The position numbers and the translations under genes are program-made. Shown in pieces: positions 35,687-47,450 of a stretch of DNA of 64,000 nucleotides. The notes under the pieces were generated by a model, which was not told the origin of the DNA, made no database searches, and worked only from the letters and a program-made list of their open reading frames with translations. Positions within the stretch are counted from its first letter, which is position 1, and each line of letters opens with the position of its first letter. Source of the DNA: Oscillospiraceae bacterium (GTDB lineage: Bacteria; Bacillota; Clostridia; UMGS1840; HGM11507); NCBI GenBank assembly GCA_015068665.1, contig SVKB01000007.1:18778-82777 (forward strand), written 5' to 3'.

Positions 35687-35717
35687 AACTCACGTCCTTT
35701 TTGTGATGTGAGTTTTT
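35687..35717 (+). terminator. Terminator of the spoVA operon
   Basis: AACTCACGTC and GATGTGAGTT form a 10-pair stem (one G-U) followed by T-rich sequence. Confidence 0.82.
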
Positions 35718-35784
35718 ATTGCTAATAAGCAAACAAGTTATGAAAAAACAAAATTTAGTTTTATATTCGGTGGGATAATGCTAC

Positions 35785-35821
35785 AAAAAAGATGAAATTA
35801 TTAAGGGATTTCATCTTTTTT
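35785..35821 (+). terminator. Second hairpin terminator before the SLH gene
   Basis: AAAAAAGATGAAAT and ATTTCATCTTTTTT form a perfect 14-base inverted repeat ending in T6. The bases between the two hairpins show no gene. Confidence 0.8.
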
Positions 35822-35822
35822 A

Positions 35823-35851
35823 TTGACTTTGAGTGCTTTTTAAATTAAAAT
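35823..35851 (+). promoter_or_regulatory. Promoter of the SLH-domain gene
   Basis: TTGACT (35823-35828) and TAAAAT (35846-35851) with a 17-base spacer; AAAGGAG precedes ATG 35891. Confidence 0.78.
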
Positions 35852-35890
35852 GTTAATATAATAATATGTTTACACAAAGGAGTTACTATT

Positions 35891-37480
35891 ATGACAAAAA
35901 GAATTATCGCAATTACTTTAGCACTTTTAATGTTTGGTACTACCGTTTTTGCTTCTGTCAGCTTTTCAGATCTTCCTGAAAACCACTGGGGGTATTTGCC
36001 GGTAAGTAAGCTTGTAAATGACGGCACTGTTAAAGGTTATGAGGATGGAAGCTTCAGACCTGCAAATCCGGTTACAAGAGCTGAATTTGTTAAAATGATG
36101 GGAATTGGTCCGGTAAGAAAAGAAGCAGATTATCTTGATGTCGATTCATCACATTGGGGTTATGAATATATTATGACCTCCGGGTTTGAAGCTGCGGATA
36201 ATAATTTTCTTCCGTCTAAGCCTATAACTAGAGGAGAGGCCATTGAACTTTTATGGAAAAGACAGGGGGCACCTGTTGTTAATATTGCTCCACAAATAAT
36301 TTCAGAGCAGTCAACTAATAAAAATGCAGTAAACTGGGCTTATAATAATAAGATTATGGTCGGTGATGACGGTGTTAATTTAAGATTTGGTGATAACATT
36401 TCCAGAGTTGAAGCCGCAGCGCTTATTATCAGAACCCGTGAGACAGATTATTCTGTAAGCAATATAGCTTATAAGGATATTGTTTCCGATAATACTTTAA
36501 GAACTGTTTTTGAAAGCTTTGATTTATTTGATAAAAAGGTTGAATATAATCCCGTAGCTAAGATTACCAACGGAGAGCTTGCCAAAGCTGCAATGAGAAT
36601 TGCTGCATATGAAAAAAATCTTACCTATAAAGATTATAACATTTCGGCAGCATTTGAGCATCCGTACGGCAAGGATGTTACGGTTATCGCATCCAAGGTT
36701 CTTGGTGAAAGCTTTGCAACCAAGGAATTTGCCGATAAAAATGCCCTTATAGGTGACGCGGTTGCAGTTCTTACTTTTGCCGCTTTAGAGAAGTCATACA
36801 GTAATATAGTAGTAAGCAGCAGAGACAGCTTCTATCCTGATGTTGAAGGGAATGTTGATTTAAGAAAAAATACCTATTTAAGTTTTGCGAATACCAAAGG
36901 AATTCAACTGAATTCAAACGGTACAATCGGTGCAAATATTGAGCTTACTCACAAGGATTTTGCTCTTATTTTACTTCAGCTTGATAACCTTATTGGTACA
37001 CAGACTGTTTATTCAACAAAAAAAGAAAACGGAAGCTTTGTAAGATATGATGCGAAGCTGAATAACAATTACTTCAGCTATCCGCAAAATGCTGCATCGT
37101 ATGCTTGTATCATCGATGGAGTTGAAAACAGTGTTTATGAAAGAACCTTTACCTCAAAAACTTCTACTGATGAAATGTTCTCTTTCTCAAGAGAATTTTC
37201 CGAAATGTTTGTATCCGTTCTTACAAAGCTTGTAGACGCTATGAAAAAAGGATATAATGTTGACAGTGAGCTGATTGTATATCCAAATCTTATCTGGGAT
37301 AGCGGTAAAGGCTTTAGTATGAGACTAAAATGTAAAATATTATCGGTTCCTTCAGATAATGTAGATATTAAAGAGATGTTTGGCAGCATGCTGATTTCGG
37401 ATGTATCCGGAAATCTTAAGGAGGGAATGGAGTTCTTTATAGAAACCTCTGTTTCTTATGGTGCTCTTATAGGTATGTAA
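35891..37480 (+). CDS. Secreted S-layer homology (SLH) domain protein
   Basis: The 529-residue protein has a signal peptide (cleavage likely after TTVFA, about residue 21). SLH modules follow at about 22-75, 78-130 and 135-180, with typical pieces such as DGSFRPANPVTRAEF and ITRGEAIELLW. SLH modules bind pyruvylated secondary wall polymers. The remaining 340 residues are not recognised and may be a wall or extracellular domain. It is monocistronic with its own promoter. Confidence 0.88.
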   Translation: MTKRIIAITLALLMFGTTVFASVSFSDLPENHWGYLPVSKLVNDGTVKGYEDGSFRPANPVTRAEFVKMMGIGPVRKEADYLDVDSSHWGYEYIMTSGFEAADNNFLPSKPITRGEAIELLWKRQGAPVVNIAPQIISEQSTNKNAVNWAYNNKIMVGDDGVNLRFGDNISRVEAAALIIRTRETDYSVSNIAYKDIVSDNTLRTVFESFDLFDKKVEYNPVAKITNGELAKAAMRIAAYEKNLTYKDYNISAAFEHPYGKDVTVIASKVLGESFATKEFADKNALIGDAVAVLTFAALEKSYSNIVVSSRDSFYPDVEGNVDLRKNTYLSFANTKGIQLNSNGTIGANIELTHKDFALILLQLDNLIGTQTVYSTKKENGSFVRYDAKLNNNYFSYPQNAASYACIIDGVENSVYERTFTSKTSTDEMFSFSREFSEMFVSVLTKLVDAMKKGYNVDSELIVYPNLIWDSGKGFSMRLKCKILSVPSDNVDIKEMFGSMLISDVSGNLKEGMEFFIETSVSYGALIGM

Positions 37481-37487
37481 TTTTAAA

Positions 37488-37513
37488 AAGGTGTGCTTTT
37501 TTAAGCACACCTT
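37488..37513. terminator. Hairpin after the SLH gene
   Basis: AAGGTGTGCTT and AAGCACACCTT form an 11-pair stem with a T4 loop. The T-run is on the minus strand, so terminator activity on the plus strand is uncertain. Confidence 0.5.
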
Positions 37514-37535
37514 AAATTGATAAAGGGGATATAGT

Positions 37536-37748
37536 ATGGAATATAAAAAAGGAAAGTATAAACACTTTAAAGGTAGAGAATATGAGCTTATAGATGTTGT
37601 GACACATTCAGAAACCATGGAAAAAATGATACTTTATAAGCCTCTTTATAATGATAGCGGTATGTGGGTAAGACCGGCATCTATGTGGGATGAAGAGGTT
37701 GTTTACAATGGGTGTAAAGTAAAAAGGTTTACATATATAGAGGGATAA
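37536..37748 (+). CDS. DUF1653 domain protein
   Basis: The 70-residue protein contains the complete DUF1653 pattern (KGKYKHFKGREYELIDVVTHSETMEKMILYKPLY, then MWVRPASMW). DUF1653 proteins are small, widespread and of unknown function. AAGGGG precedes the ATG at 37536, and a terminator follows, so it is a small unit after the SLH gene. Confidence 0.85.
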   Translation: MEYKKGKYKHFKGREYELIDVVTHSETMEKMILYKPLYNDSGMWVRPASMWDEEVVYNGCKVKRFTYIEG

Positions 37749-37752
37749 TTTT

Positions 37753-37782
37753 AAAACAACAGGATTAGTCTTGTTGTTTTTT
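37753..37782 (+). terminator. Terminator after the DUF1653 gene
   Basis: AAAACAACAGG pairs with TCTTGTTGTTTT around a short loop and runs into T6. Confidence 0.82.
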
Positions 37783-37785
37783 ATA

Positions 37786-37814
37786 TTGTAAAAAAGAAAA
37801 TAATATTGTATAAT
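37786..37814 (+). promoter_or_regulatory. Promoter of galM
   Basis: TTGTAA (37786-37791) and TATAAT (37809-37814) with a 17-base spacer; AAGGAGG precedes the ATG. Confidence 0.75.
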
Positions 37815-37844
37815 AATTTCATAAACAATTAAGGAGGAATACCA

Positions 37845-38876
37845 ATGGAAAATAAAATCGAAAAGTACGGTAGAATAGGAGAACGGGATGTGTTCTTATA
37901 TACCCTTGATAACAATAATGGCTTAACAGCTAAAATAACAAATTATGGCGGAATTGTTGTCAGTCTTGTGTATAACGGTATTGATGTTGTCCTGGGACGG
38001 GATTCTTTGGAGGAGTATCTTGAAAATAACGGATATTTTGGTGCTATTATAGGAAGAAACTCCAACAGGATATCCAATTCTTATTTTATTCTTGACGGTA
38101 TTCGTTACGGTTTAAATGCCAATGACGGCGTGAATAATCTTCATGGAGGATTTGAAGGATTTGATAAAAAAGTATGGGATGCTGAGTTGATTGACGGAGA
38201 AGAACCGAGACTTATTCTTAAATATAACAGTCCTGACGGAGAGGAAGGATTTCCCGGAAATGCTGCGGTTAAGGTTGAGTATACTGTTACAAAGAAAAAT
38301 TCTTTGAAAATATCTTATCACGGCGTATGTGATTCCGATACAGTAATGAATCTTACAAATCACAGCTATTTTAATCTTAACGGTCATTCGGGCGGCGTTA
38401 TTGATGAGCATACTCTTGTGCTGGACAGTTCTTTTTATACACCCAATAACAGTGCTTGTATTCCGTACGGCGAGATTTTAAAAACTGAAAATACACCTAT
38501 GGATTTCACTAAAGGAGCTACTTTAAAATCTGCATTTGAATCCGATTATGAGCAAATAAAAATGTTTGGCGGAATAGATCATAATTTCGTACTTAACGGA
38601 AAAGGCTTTCGTAAGGTTGGAGAATTAAAGGGCGATAAAACAGGGATTGTTATGAGTATTTTGACCGACAGGCCGGGAGTTCAGGTGTATACCGGGAATG
38701 TTATTCAGCAGGGACGAAGCTGTAAAGATGGAAGCTTATATCCTATCCACGGTGCAGTTTGTCTTGAAACTCAGATTTTCCCGGACTCGGTAAATATCCC
38801 TCACTATTCAGATGCTGTGCTTAAAAAAGGTGAGCAGTACAATACTGTAACCGAATACAGCTTTATAACGAAATAA
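37845..38876 (+). CDS. galM: Aldose 1-epimerase (mutarotase)
   Basis: The 343-residue protein matches GalM. VNNLHGGFEGFDKKVWD and MNLTNHSYFNL hold the two active-site histidines, and CLETQIFPD holds the catalytic glutamate. It interconverts alpha and beta forms of hexoses such as galactose. No Leloir genes are next to it. It begins a co-directional run with a DUF3048 lipoprotein, a flavodoxin and an isochorismatase-like protein, which may be one transcript. Confidence 0.93.
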   Translation: MENKIEKYGRIGERDVFLYTLDNNNGLTAKITNYGGIVVSLVYNGIDVVLGRDSLEEYLENNGYFGAIIGRNSNRISNSYFILDGIRYGLNANDGVNNLHGGFEGFDKKVWDAELIDGEEPRLILKYNSPDGEEGFPGNAAVKVEYTVTKKNSLKISYHGVCDSDTVMNLTNHSYFNLNGHSGGVIDEHTLVLDSSFYTPNNSACIPYGEILKTENTPMDFTKGATLKSAFESDYEQIKMFGGIDHNFVLNGKGFRKVGELKGDKTGIVMSILTDRPGVQVYTGNVIQQGRSCKDGSLYPIHGAVCLETQIFPDSVNIPHYSDAVLKKGEQYNTVTEYSFITK

Positions 38877-38922
38877 CATAAAAGCTAACTAATGAAAATA
38901 TTGTGTGAAAAGAGGAGTAATT

Positions 38923-39966
38923 ATGAAAAAAGTACTATTGGTTATATTGGCATTATTTGTTCTCGTATCAATTTTTACAGGCTGTAACAAGGATGAAATT
39001 GTTGAACAACCACCTGTTACGAATGAAAAAGAAGAGATAAAAATTGATCCTGATAAGGAAGAAATTGAGGCTTTTAAAAATAAGTATGTAAATACCGATG
39101 AAAGAACAATTGCTGTCATGGTGGATAATGATGACGAAAATGCAAGACCCCAGGAAGGAATGGATGAAGCATACCTGATTTATGAGGTAATCGTTGAGGG
39201 TGGTGCAACAAGATTTATGGCATTATTCAAGGGAGTTGATACTGAAAAAATCGGTCCTGTTCGTTCTTCAAGACACTATTTCCTTGATTATGCACTTGAA
39301 AATGATGCTGTTTATACCCATTTTGGGTGGAGTCCTAAAGCCACCACAGATATTTCGGCTCTGAAGGTAAATAATGTTAACGGTGTTACGGGAACAGATG
39401 GATATATATTCTGGAGAGAACAAAAATTCAAGGGTGACTGGCACAGTGCTTATACCAGTATTAAGAAAATTAAAGAGATTTCGGAAAAGAAGGGCTACAG
39501 ACTTACTTCCGATCATAAGAATGCGGTTAAATACAGCGATGAATATTTTAATTTAGGTGATGAAAAGAATGCCGTTAAAGCTTATCTGAAATATTCGGGC
39601 GGTTATTCTACTACATATAAGTATAATGAAGAAACAAAGCTTTATGAAAAATATATAGGCAGTCATCCTCATAAAATGCAGGATGGTAATGTATTAACCT
39701 TTAAGAATATTATCATTGAATTTAAGGATGATGTTGCTTTAGGGGATGGTACTGCACGAAGAAATATAACCACAACCGGTTCGGGTAAGGGATATTATAT
39801 TACCAACGGGGCTTATGAGAATATTACCTGGACAAAGAATTCACGTACGGGAAATACAACTTATAAAAAAGCTGATGGAAGTGAGCTTGTTGTAAATCCC
39901 GGCAAAACAATTATAAATGTTATAAGTCCTTCATATACTGTAAATATAGAAGGTTCGGAGGTATAA
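38923..39966 (+). CDS. DUF3048 (YerB-like) lipoprotein
   Basis: The 347-residue protein has a signal peptide ending in FTGC (lipidated Cys21) and a DUF3048 N-terminal domain (AVMVDNDDENARPQEGMDEAYLIYEVIVEGG; GPVRSSRHYFLDYA). A DUF3048 C-terminal domain follows. YerB-type proteins are surface lipoproteins without a settled function. ATG 38923 follows GAGGAG; the frame extends upstream but lacks a ribosome site. The stop is one base before the flavodoxin gene. Confidence 0.88.
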   Translation: MKKVLLVILALFVLVSIFTGCNKDEIVEQPPVTNEKEEIKIDPDKEEIEAFKNKYVNTDERTIAVMVDNDDENARPQEGMDEAYLIYEVIVEGGATRFMALFKGVDTEKIGPVRSSRHYFLDYALENDAVYTHFGWSPKATTDISALKVNNVNGVTGTDGYIFWREQKFKGDWHSAYTSIKKIKEISEKKGYRLTSDHKNAVKYSDEYFNLGDEKNAVKAYLKYSGGYSTTYKYNEETKLYEKYIGSHPHKMQDGNVLTFKNIIIEFKDDVALGDGTARRNITTTGSGKGYYITNGAYENITWTKNSRTGNTTYKKADGSELVVNPGKTIINVISPSYTVNIEGSEV

Positions 39967-39967
39967 T

Positions 39968-40498
39968 GTGAAGGGAATAGTTGTATATAAATCAAAATAT
40001 GGCTCTACCAGGGCTTATGCTGAATGGATTGCGGAAGAATTGAATTTTGATTTGAAGGATGCTAAAGAAGTAGGTCTCGGAGATCTGCTTAAATATGATG
40101 CGATTGTTTACGGTGGAGGACTATATGCCGAGGTTATAAACGGAGTACATCTGATAACTAAAAATATAGACAGTCTTGAAAATAAAAAAATAGCAATATT
40201 TTCTACCGGAATAACTCCTCTTGATTGCAGGGAATACTATGATAAATATGTAATTGATAAAAATTTCCGCACTGATAAGACAAAAAAGCTTAAAGTTTTT
40301 AATTTTATGGGAAAAATGATTATGTCCGAATTATCATTTGTGCATAAAACTGCTATTATCGGACTGAAGAAGCTTATGTCTTCAAAGGAAAATCCGACTC
40401 CTATGGAGAAACTGCTTATTGATTTATGTGATGCTGACGGAGATTTTTCCGATAAGTCGGCAATTTATGAGCTGGTAAATTACATTAAGGAGAAATAA
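39968..40498 (+). CDS. Flavodoxin-domain protein
   Basis: The 176-residue protein has a flavodoxin FMN-phosphate loop near its start (VVYKSKYGSTRAYAEW) and a glycine-rich segment (YGGGLYAEVING). It resembles HemG-like and uncharacterised flavodoxin-domain proteins that transfer electrons in the cytosol. The start is GTG 39968, one base after the DUF3048 stop, so translation is coupled. Its partner enzyme is not evident. Confidence 0.83.
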   Translation: MKGIVVYKSKYGSTRAYAEWIAEELNFDLKDAKEVGLGDLLKYDAIVYGGGLYAEVINGVHLITKNIDSLENKKIAIFSTGITPLDCREYYDKYVIDKNFRTDKTKKLKVFNFMGKMIMSELSFVHKTAIIGLKKLMSSKENPTPMEKLLIDLCDADGDFSDKSAIYELVNYIKEK

Positions 40499-40499
40499 T

Positions 40500-41024
40500 A
40501 TGGAAAAAATACTGATTGTGGTAGATATGCAAAATGATTTTATTGACGGTGCTCTTGGGTCGTGTGAGGCTGAAGCAATTGTTGATAAATGCGCAGATAA
40601 AATACTCAATTTTGATGGCGGAATTGTTGTAACCTATGATGCTCACAACGGTGATTATATGGAAACAACAGAAGGTAAGTATCTTCCGGTTCCTCACTGC
40701 ATTAAAGGAACCCGCGGTTGGGAACTTAACTCTAAAATTCAAAAAGCGCTTGCAGGCAGAGAATATATTTCAATCGAAAAAAATACTTTTGGTTCGGTAA
40801 TATTGCCTGAAGTTTTAAGGGAAAGCTTTGATACTAAAAACGCTGAAATAGAGTTTATCGGACTTTGTACAGATATTTGCGTAGTATCAAACGCTCTTTT
40901 GGTTAAAGCATTTTTCCCGGAAATAAAAATAAGTGCGGATACTTCCTGCATGGCGGGTGTAACTGTGGAAAAGCATAATTCTGCAATCGAAGTTATGAAA
41001 TCCTGTCACATCGAGATAGTATAG
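40500..41024 (+). CDS. Isochorismatase-family cysteine hydrolase (nicotinamidase-like)
   Basis: The 174-residue protein has the catalytic triad pattern of this family: Asp9 in VVDMQNDF, Lys94 in IEKNTFGS and Cys127 in LCTDICVVSNAL, with DAHNGDY and PHCIKGTRGWEL in metal and substrate positions. These features are closest to nicotinamidases, which convert nicotinamide to nicotinate for NAD salvage, but the family is broad. It starts one base after the flavodoxin stop and has AAGGAG upstream. Confidence 0.85.
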   Translation: MEKILIVVDMQNDFIDGALGSCEAEAIVDKCADKILNFDGGIVVTYDAHNGDYMETTEGKYLPVPHCIKGTRGWELNSKIQKALAGREYISIEKNTFGSVILPEVLRESFDTKNAEIEFIGLCTDICVVSNALLVKAFFPEIKISADTSCMAGVTVEKHNSAIEVMKSCHIEIV

Positions 41025-41043
41025 CAATAATTTATGTAAGTAC

Positions 41044-41072
41044 TTGACATTCAGGATAAAATACTGTATAAT
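41044..41072 (+). promoter_or_regulatory. Perfect consensus promoter of the 46-residue peptide gene
   Basis: TTGACA (41044-41049), exactly 17 bases, TATAAT (41067-41072). It is one of two perfect consensus promoters seen in the window. Confidence 0.9.
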
Positions 41073-41099
41073 CAAGAAAAAAGTACGGAGGTTTTCATT

Positions 41100-41240
41100 A
41101 TGTGTAAATACAATAAACCCGAATTGGAAGTTAAAGAGATTATCTCTATGGAAGAAATCAATGCCTATAGTGACTGGGCAAGTGACAACGATCTTGATAA
41201 CGGAGTTACCACATTTGGTTTGGCGTCATCCGGAAACTAA
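41100..41240 (+). CDS. 46-residue peptide, RiPP-precursor-like
   Basis: A compact gene encodes a 46-residue peptide beginning MCKYNKPELEVKEIISMEE and ending FGLASSGN. A perfect consensus promoter, GGAGG 9 bases before the ATG and a terminator show that it is a real, strongly expressed unit. The KPELEVKEI start resembles leader regions of small Firmicutes peptides often proposed as modified-peptide precursors, and the second half is rich in Asp, Asn, Ser and Gly. No modification enzyme, protease or exporter is adjacent. It has one Cys, at position 2. Function is unknown. Confidence 0.7.
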   Translation: MCKYNKPELEVKEIISMEEINAYSDWASDNDLDNGVTTFGLASSGN

Positions 41241-41247
41241 AACAATT

Positions 41248-41274
41248 ACGGCGGTTTTTTAATCGCCGTTTTTT
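41248..41274 (+). terminator. Terminator of the 46-residue peptide gene
   Basis: ACGGCG and CGCCGT pair around a T-rich 10-base loop and are followed by T6. Confidence 0.85.
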
Positions 41275-41315
41275 GTTGTTTTGATAAGGATTTGGGATTT
41301 CTTTATCTCAAGTGG

Positions 41316-41344
41316 TTGACATAAGATTTATTTTATGTTATACT
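41316..41344 (+). promoter_or_regulatory. Promoter of the SH3/NlpC hydrolase gene
   Basis: TTGACA (41316-41321), 17 bases, TATACT (41339-41344); AAGGAG precedes ATG 41393. Confidence 0.85.
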
Positions 41345-41392
41345 GTACAGTGTAAATTGATTCGTTTTTTTCAAAAGATAAAGGAGTTTTAT

Positions 41393-42268
41393 ATGAATAT
41401 TAAAAAAATAGCGATTGCTGTATTGGTAATGATGCTTTTTACGGTATCTACATATGCAGCCGGTGTCGGAGTTGTAAATACCGATGTGCTTAATTTCCGT
41501 TCCGGTCCGGGAACCGGCTATGAACTGCTTGGTCAGTTTGTAAGAGGAGAAATGATGCAGATTGTCGAAAATGTTGACAGCGAATGGTCCAAGGTTGATT
41601 TTAACGGTCGTATCGGTTATGTTGCAACAAAATATCTTACTGTAAGGCAAAGCAATCCAACTGACCGAAGCTATGTTGATCGAAGTGTTTCAATTGAAGC
41701 TTCCGGATACTCCACTGCATCGGTTTTGAATTTCAGAAGTATGCCTTCAACTGATTCTGAGGTTATCGCAAAGCTGCCGATGAATACTCAGTTCTGGGTG
41801 ATTGAAAACTCAGGAAACGGATGGTTTAAGGTTTATTATAATAATACAGCCGGATATGTTTCCGGGGAGTATGTTGCAATGGGACAGGCTCCTCAGGATA
41901 CAGGCTCAGGCTCTGCGGTTGTAAAATTTGCCGAAAAGTATCTTGGAAAGCCTTATGCTTATGGCGGTAACGGTCCTAATTCATTTGACTGTTCGGGATT
42001 TGCAAAATATGTGTTGGGTAATTTTGGCGTTAATCTTTCGAGAACTTCATATTCTCAGGTTAATGAAGGGTACTATGTGTCCAAAGATAATCTTCAGCCC
42101 GGAGATTTGGTTTTCTTTAAAATCGGTGGCTCGGTAAGTCATGTGGGGATATATGTTGCGGACGGTATGATGATTCATGCTTCAAGTCCGGGCGACTATG
42201 TAAAATATGATTCTATTACGAGTGGCTACTATAACAACCATTATTACACAGCTCGAAGAGTTTTATAA
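41393..42268 (+). CDS. Secreted SH3b-SH3b-NlpC/P60 peptidoglycan hydrolase
   Basis: The 291-residue protein has a signal peptide (cleavage about residue 24, STYAAG). Two bacterial SH3 domains (each with an LNFRS motif) lie at about 25-85 and 100-160, and a C-terminal NlpC/P60 cysteine peptidase follows. The catalytic Cys is in FDCSGF and the His in SHVGIY; a further His is in MIHASSPG. Such enzymes cut D-Glu-diamino-acid bonds in wall stem peptides. The longer frame to 41312 is rejected because it begins before the promoter -10 box. Confidence 0.93.
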   Translation: MNIKKIAIAVLVMMLFTVSTYAAGVGVVNTDVLNFRSGPGTGYELLGQFVRGEMMQIVENVDSEWSKVDFNGRIGYVATKYLTVRQSNPTDRSYVDRSVSIEASGYSTASVLNFRSMPSTDSEVIAKLPMNTQFWVIENSGNGWFKVYYNNTAGYVSGEYVAMGQAPQDTGSGSAVVKFAEKYLGKPYAYGGNGPNSFDCSGFAKYVLGNFGVNLSRTSYSQVNEGYYVSKDNLQPGDLVFFKIGGSVSHVGIYVADGMMIHASSPGDYVKYDSITSGYYNNHYYTARRVL

Positions 42269-42274
42269 AAATAT

Positions 42275-42304
42275 GCACAGAGTATTATGCTCTGTGCTTT
42301 TTTT
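42275..42304 (+). terminator. Terminator after the NlpC gene
   Basis: GCACAGAG and CTCTGTGC form an 8-pair stem with a 7-base loop followed by T7. Confidence 0.9.
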
Positions 42305-42313
42305 GGAGTATTT

Positions 42314-44307
42314 ATGAAGTATTTATTTTTCTTATTGCTTGGTATTTTTACGGCAGGTTATTTTAATGATATAGTTTCTACAGTTATTATAGTGATATCT
42401 ATAGTATGCTATTTTATTCTTAAAAGAAAAGAATTGAATATCAGGCAAATTATTATACTGATAATTGCAGGTGCAGTCGGTTTTTCATATTATTGTGTAA
42501 GTGACAGTGTTATTTCAAAAAGCTATTCAGGTGTTTCTTTAAAGAATACTGAATTAACGGTTACTGTCCTTACCGAGCCTGATTATTCATATAATACTCT
42601 TAAATTTGAAGGAAAGGTCGACGGTTATCGCGGAAAAGCAACAATTACTCTTTATGATTCTCCGTATTTTTCCTGTTACGATAAAATAAGGCTTAAGGGA
42701 AATATTTATTCGGTTACACAAAATACCCAAAAGTATTTTTCGCGCGGTATATTTTATAAGGTAACCTCCTTTGATAAGGATATAGAAATAGAACGTGGCA
42801 AGGGTTTCTTAAAGTCGGTTATTAATTTTAAGAAGAAGGTTCTTTATACGATAGATAATGTATTTTCGAACAATGTGGCAGTCTTTATAAAGGGTGTGCT
42901 CGTTGGTGATGATCGACTTAATAATTACGATTTAAACAATTCTCTTAAGAAACTTGGATTGTCCCATATAGTTAGTGTATCGGGGATGCACTTTTCTATC
43001 ATAACCGGTTTTGTACTTTTTATTTTAAGAAGATTATATTTAAAGAGAAAGATCACATCTTTACTTACGATTCCTGTTTCTTTTTTACTTGCGATATTCA
43101 TAGGTTTCACACCGTCAGTAGTTCGTGTTCTTATAACAGTTACGGTTTTATCTTTGGCTGATTTGTTTAACCGTGACAGAATACATGATACATATCTGTT
43201 ATTGCTGGTAGCCGTTTTAATGGTTGTATTTAATATCTATTATATACATAATATTGCTTTTATACTATCATTTACATCCTTGGCAGGTATTTTGATTTAT
43301 ACTAAGAAAATTATTGCCAAAATAAAGAGAATACCGGCAGGAATAGCTGATGCTGTTGCCGTTACATTATCGGCGAATATATCTACGATGCCTTTTATAA
43401 TTTACTATTTTAAAGGGCTGCCTGTTCTTTCGGTTCTTGCTAACGCGGTGGTTGTTCCTCTGATGTCGGTTATAATGATTTATGCAATTATAGTAGTATG
43501 CATTTCCTTTGTTATGCTGAGTGTCGGTAAAATTCTTGCATTTCCACTTGATATAGTCGTAAGAATGATGCTCGATGTATTGGTGTATCTAAGTAACCTC
43601 AGATTATCATATTTCAGTACATTGAGTATTGAAACCTGGTATATAAGCCTTTATTTTTTAGCCTTATTTATTATTGCATCGGGTATTCCGAAATTTGGGA
43701 AAATAAGCATATCGGCTATTCTTCTTTTGTTCTTTGCGATTAACATTTTTTACCCTCTGGATAGTGTTATTTCACCTTATTCCACAATATATGCCGCCGG
43801 TGCAGAAGATAGCGGGAAGGCAATTATAGAATATAAGGATAAAGTTATTTTTATTAATTCAAGCAGTATTAACCAAAAAGGGTTTTCGGATATACTTGAT
43901 AAGTACAATAATAGATTTGATGTGTATGTAGCGTTTGATGCGAAAGGACTTGAGTATTTTCATAATAACAAGTTATATGCAGATGAGGTTTTTATCCCGT
44001 CGGATTTTTGTACGAATGAATACTTTGTAAATATGCTGGCTTCCGAATGTGGGGAGCTTATACCCATAAAAGAAGATAAAATTCTTCAATACGGGGATTT
44101 GAACTTGACACTTAACCCAAAAGATGGGTATAATATTCTAAAGGCTTGTGTGAGTATAAAAAATAAGAAAATAGTTTTTCCGGGAGAAAATGCAGAGTAT
44201 CTTGATAAAAATTCTTTCTATATATTGAAATACTATTTTCTGGACGCTCACAGGAATTCTGAAAATGTTATAAATTGCTTTGAAAACAGGGTTGAAAGGA
44301 TTAAAAT

Positions 44308-44311
<4 letters not shown>
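42314..44311 (+). CDS. comEC: ComEC/Rec2-type DNA uptake channel protein, degenerate C-terminal domain
   Basis: The 665-residue membrane protein has N-terminal helices and an OB-like DUF4131 region. The competence channel domain is typical (SLKKLGLSHIVSVSGMHFSIITGFV, about 215-240, then many helices to about 490). The C-terminal 150 residues sit where a metallo-beta-lactamase-like domain is usual, but no HxHxDH metal motif is present and the domain is short. ComEC moves single-stranded DNA across the membrane. ATG 42314 has TGGAG upstream. It overlaps holA by 4 bases, the common Firmicutes pair. Confidence 0.88.
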
Positions 44312-47317
<3,006 letters not shown>

Positions 47318-47320
47318 ATA

Positions 47321-47357
47321 AAATGCACAAACTGCTATATGGGGTTTGTGCATTTTT
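47321..47357 (+). terminator. Terminator of comEC-holA-ligA
   Basis: AAATGCACAAAC and GTTTGTGCATTT form a 12-pair stem followed by TT. Confidence 0.85.
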
Positions 47358-47387
47358 AACAAAAATTACAAAAAATGAAAAAAACAC

Positions 47388-47416
47388 TTTACTTTGCTAA
47401 ATTGATAAAGTATAAT
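47388..47416 (+). promoter_or_regulatory. Promoter of the second amino acid ABC operon
   Basis: TTTACT (47388-47393) and TATAAT (47411-47416) with a 17-base spacer. Confidence 0.78.
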
Positions 47417-47450
47417 AGTATCATAAAAATATGAAAAGAGGTTTTCAAAA

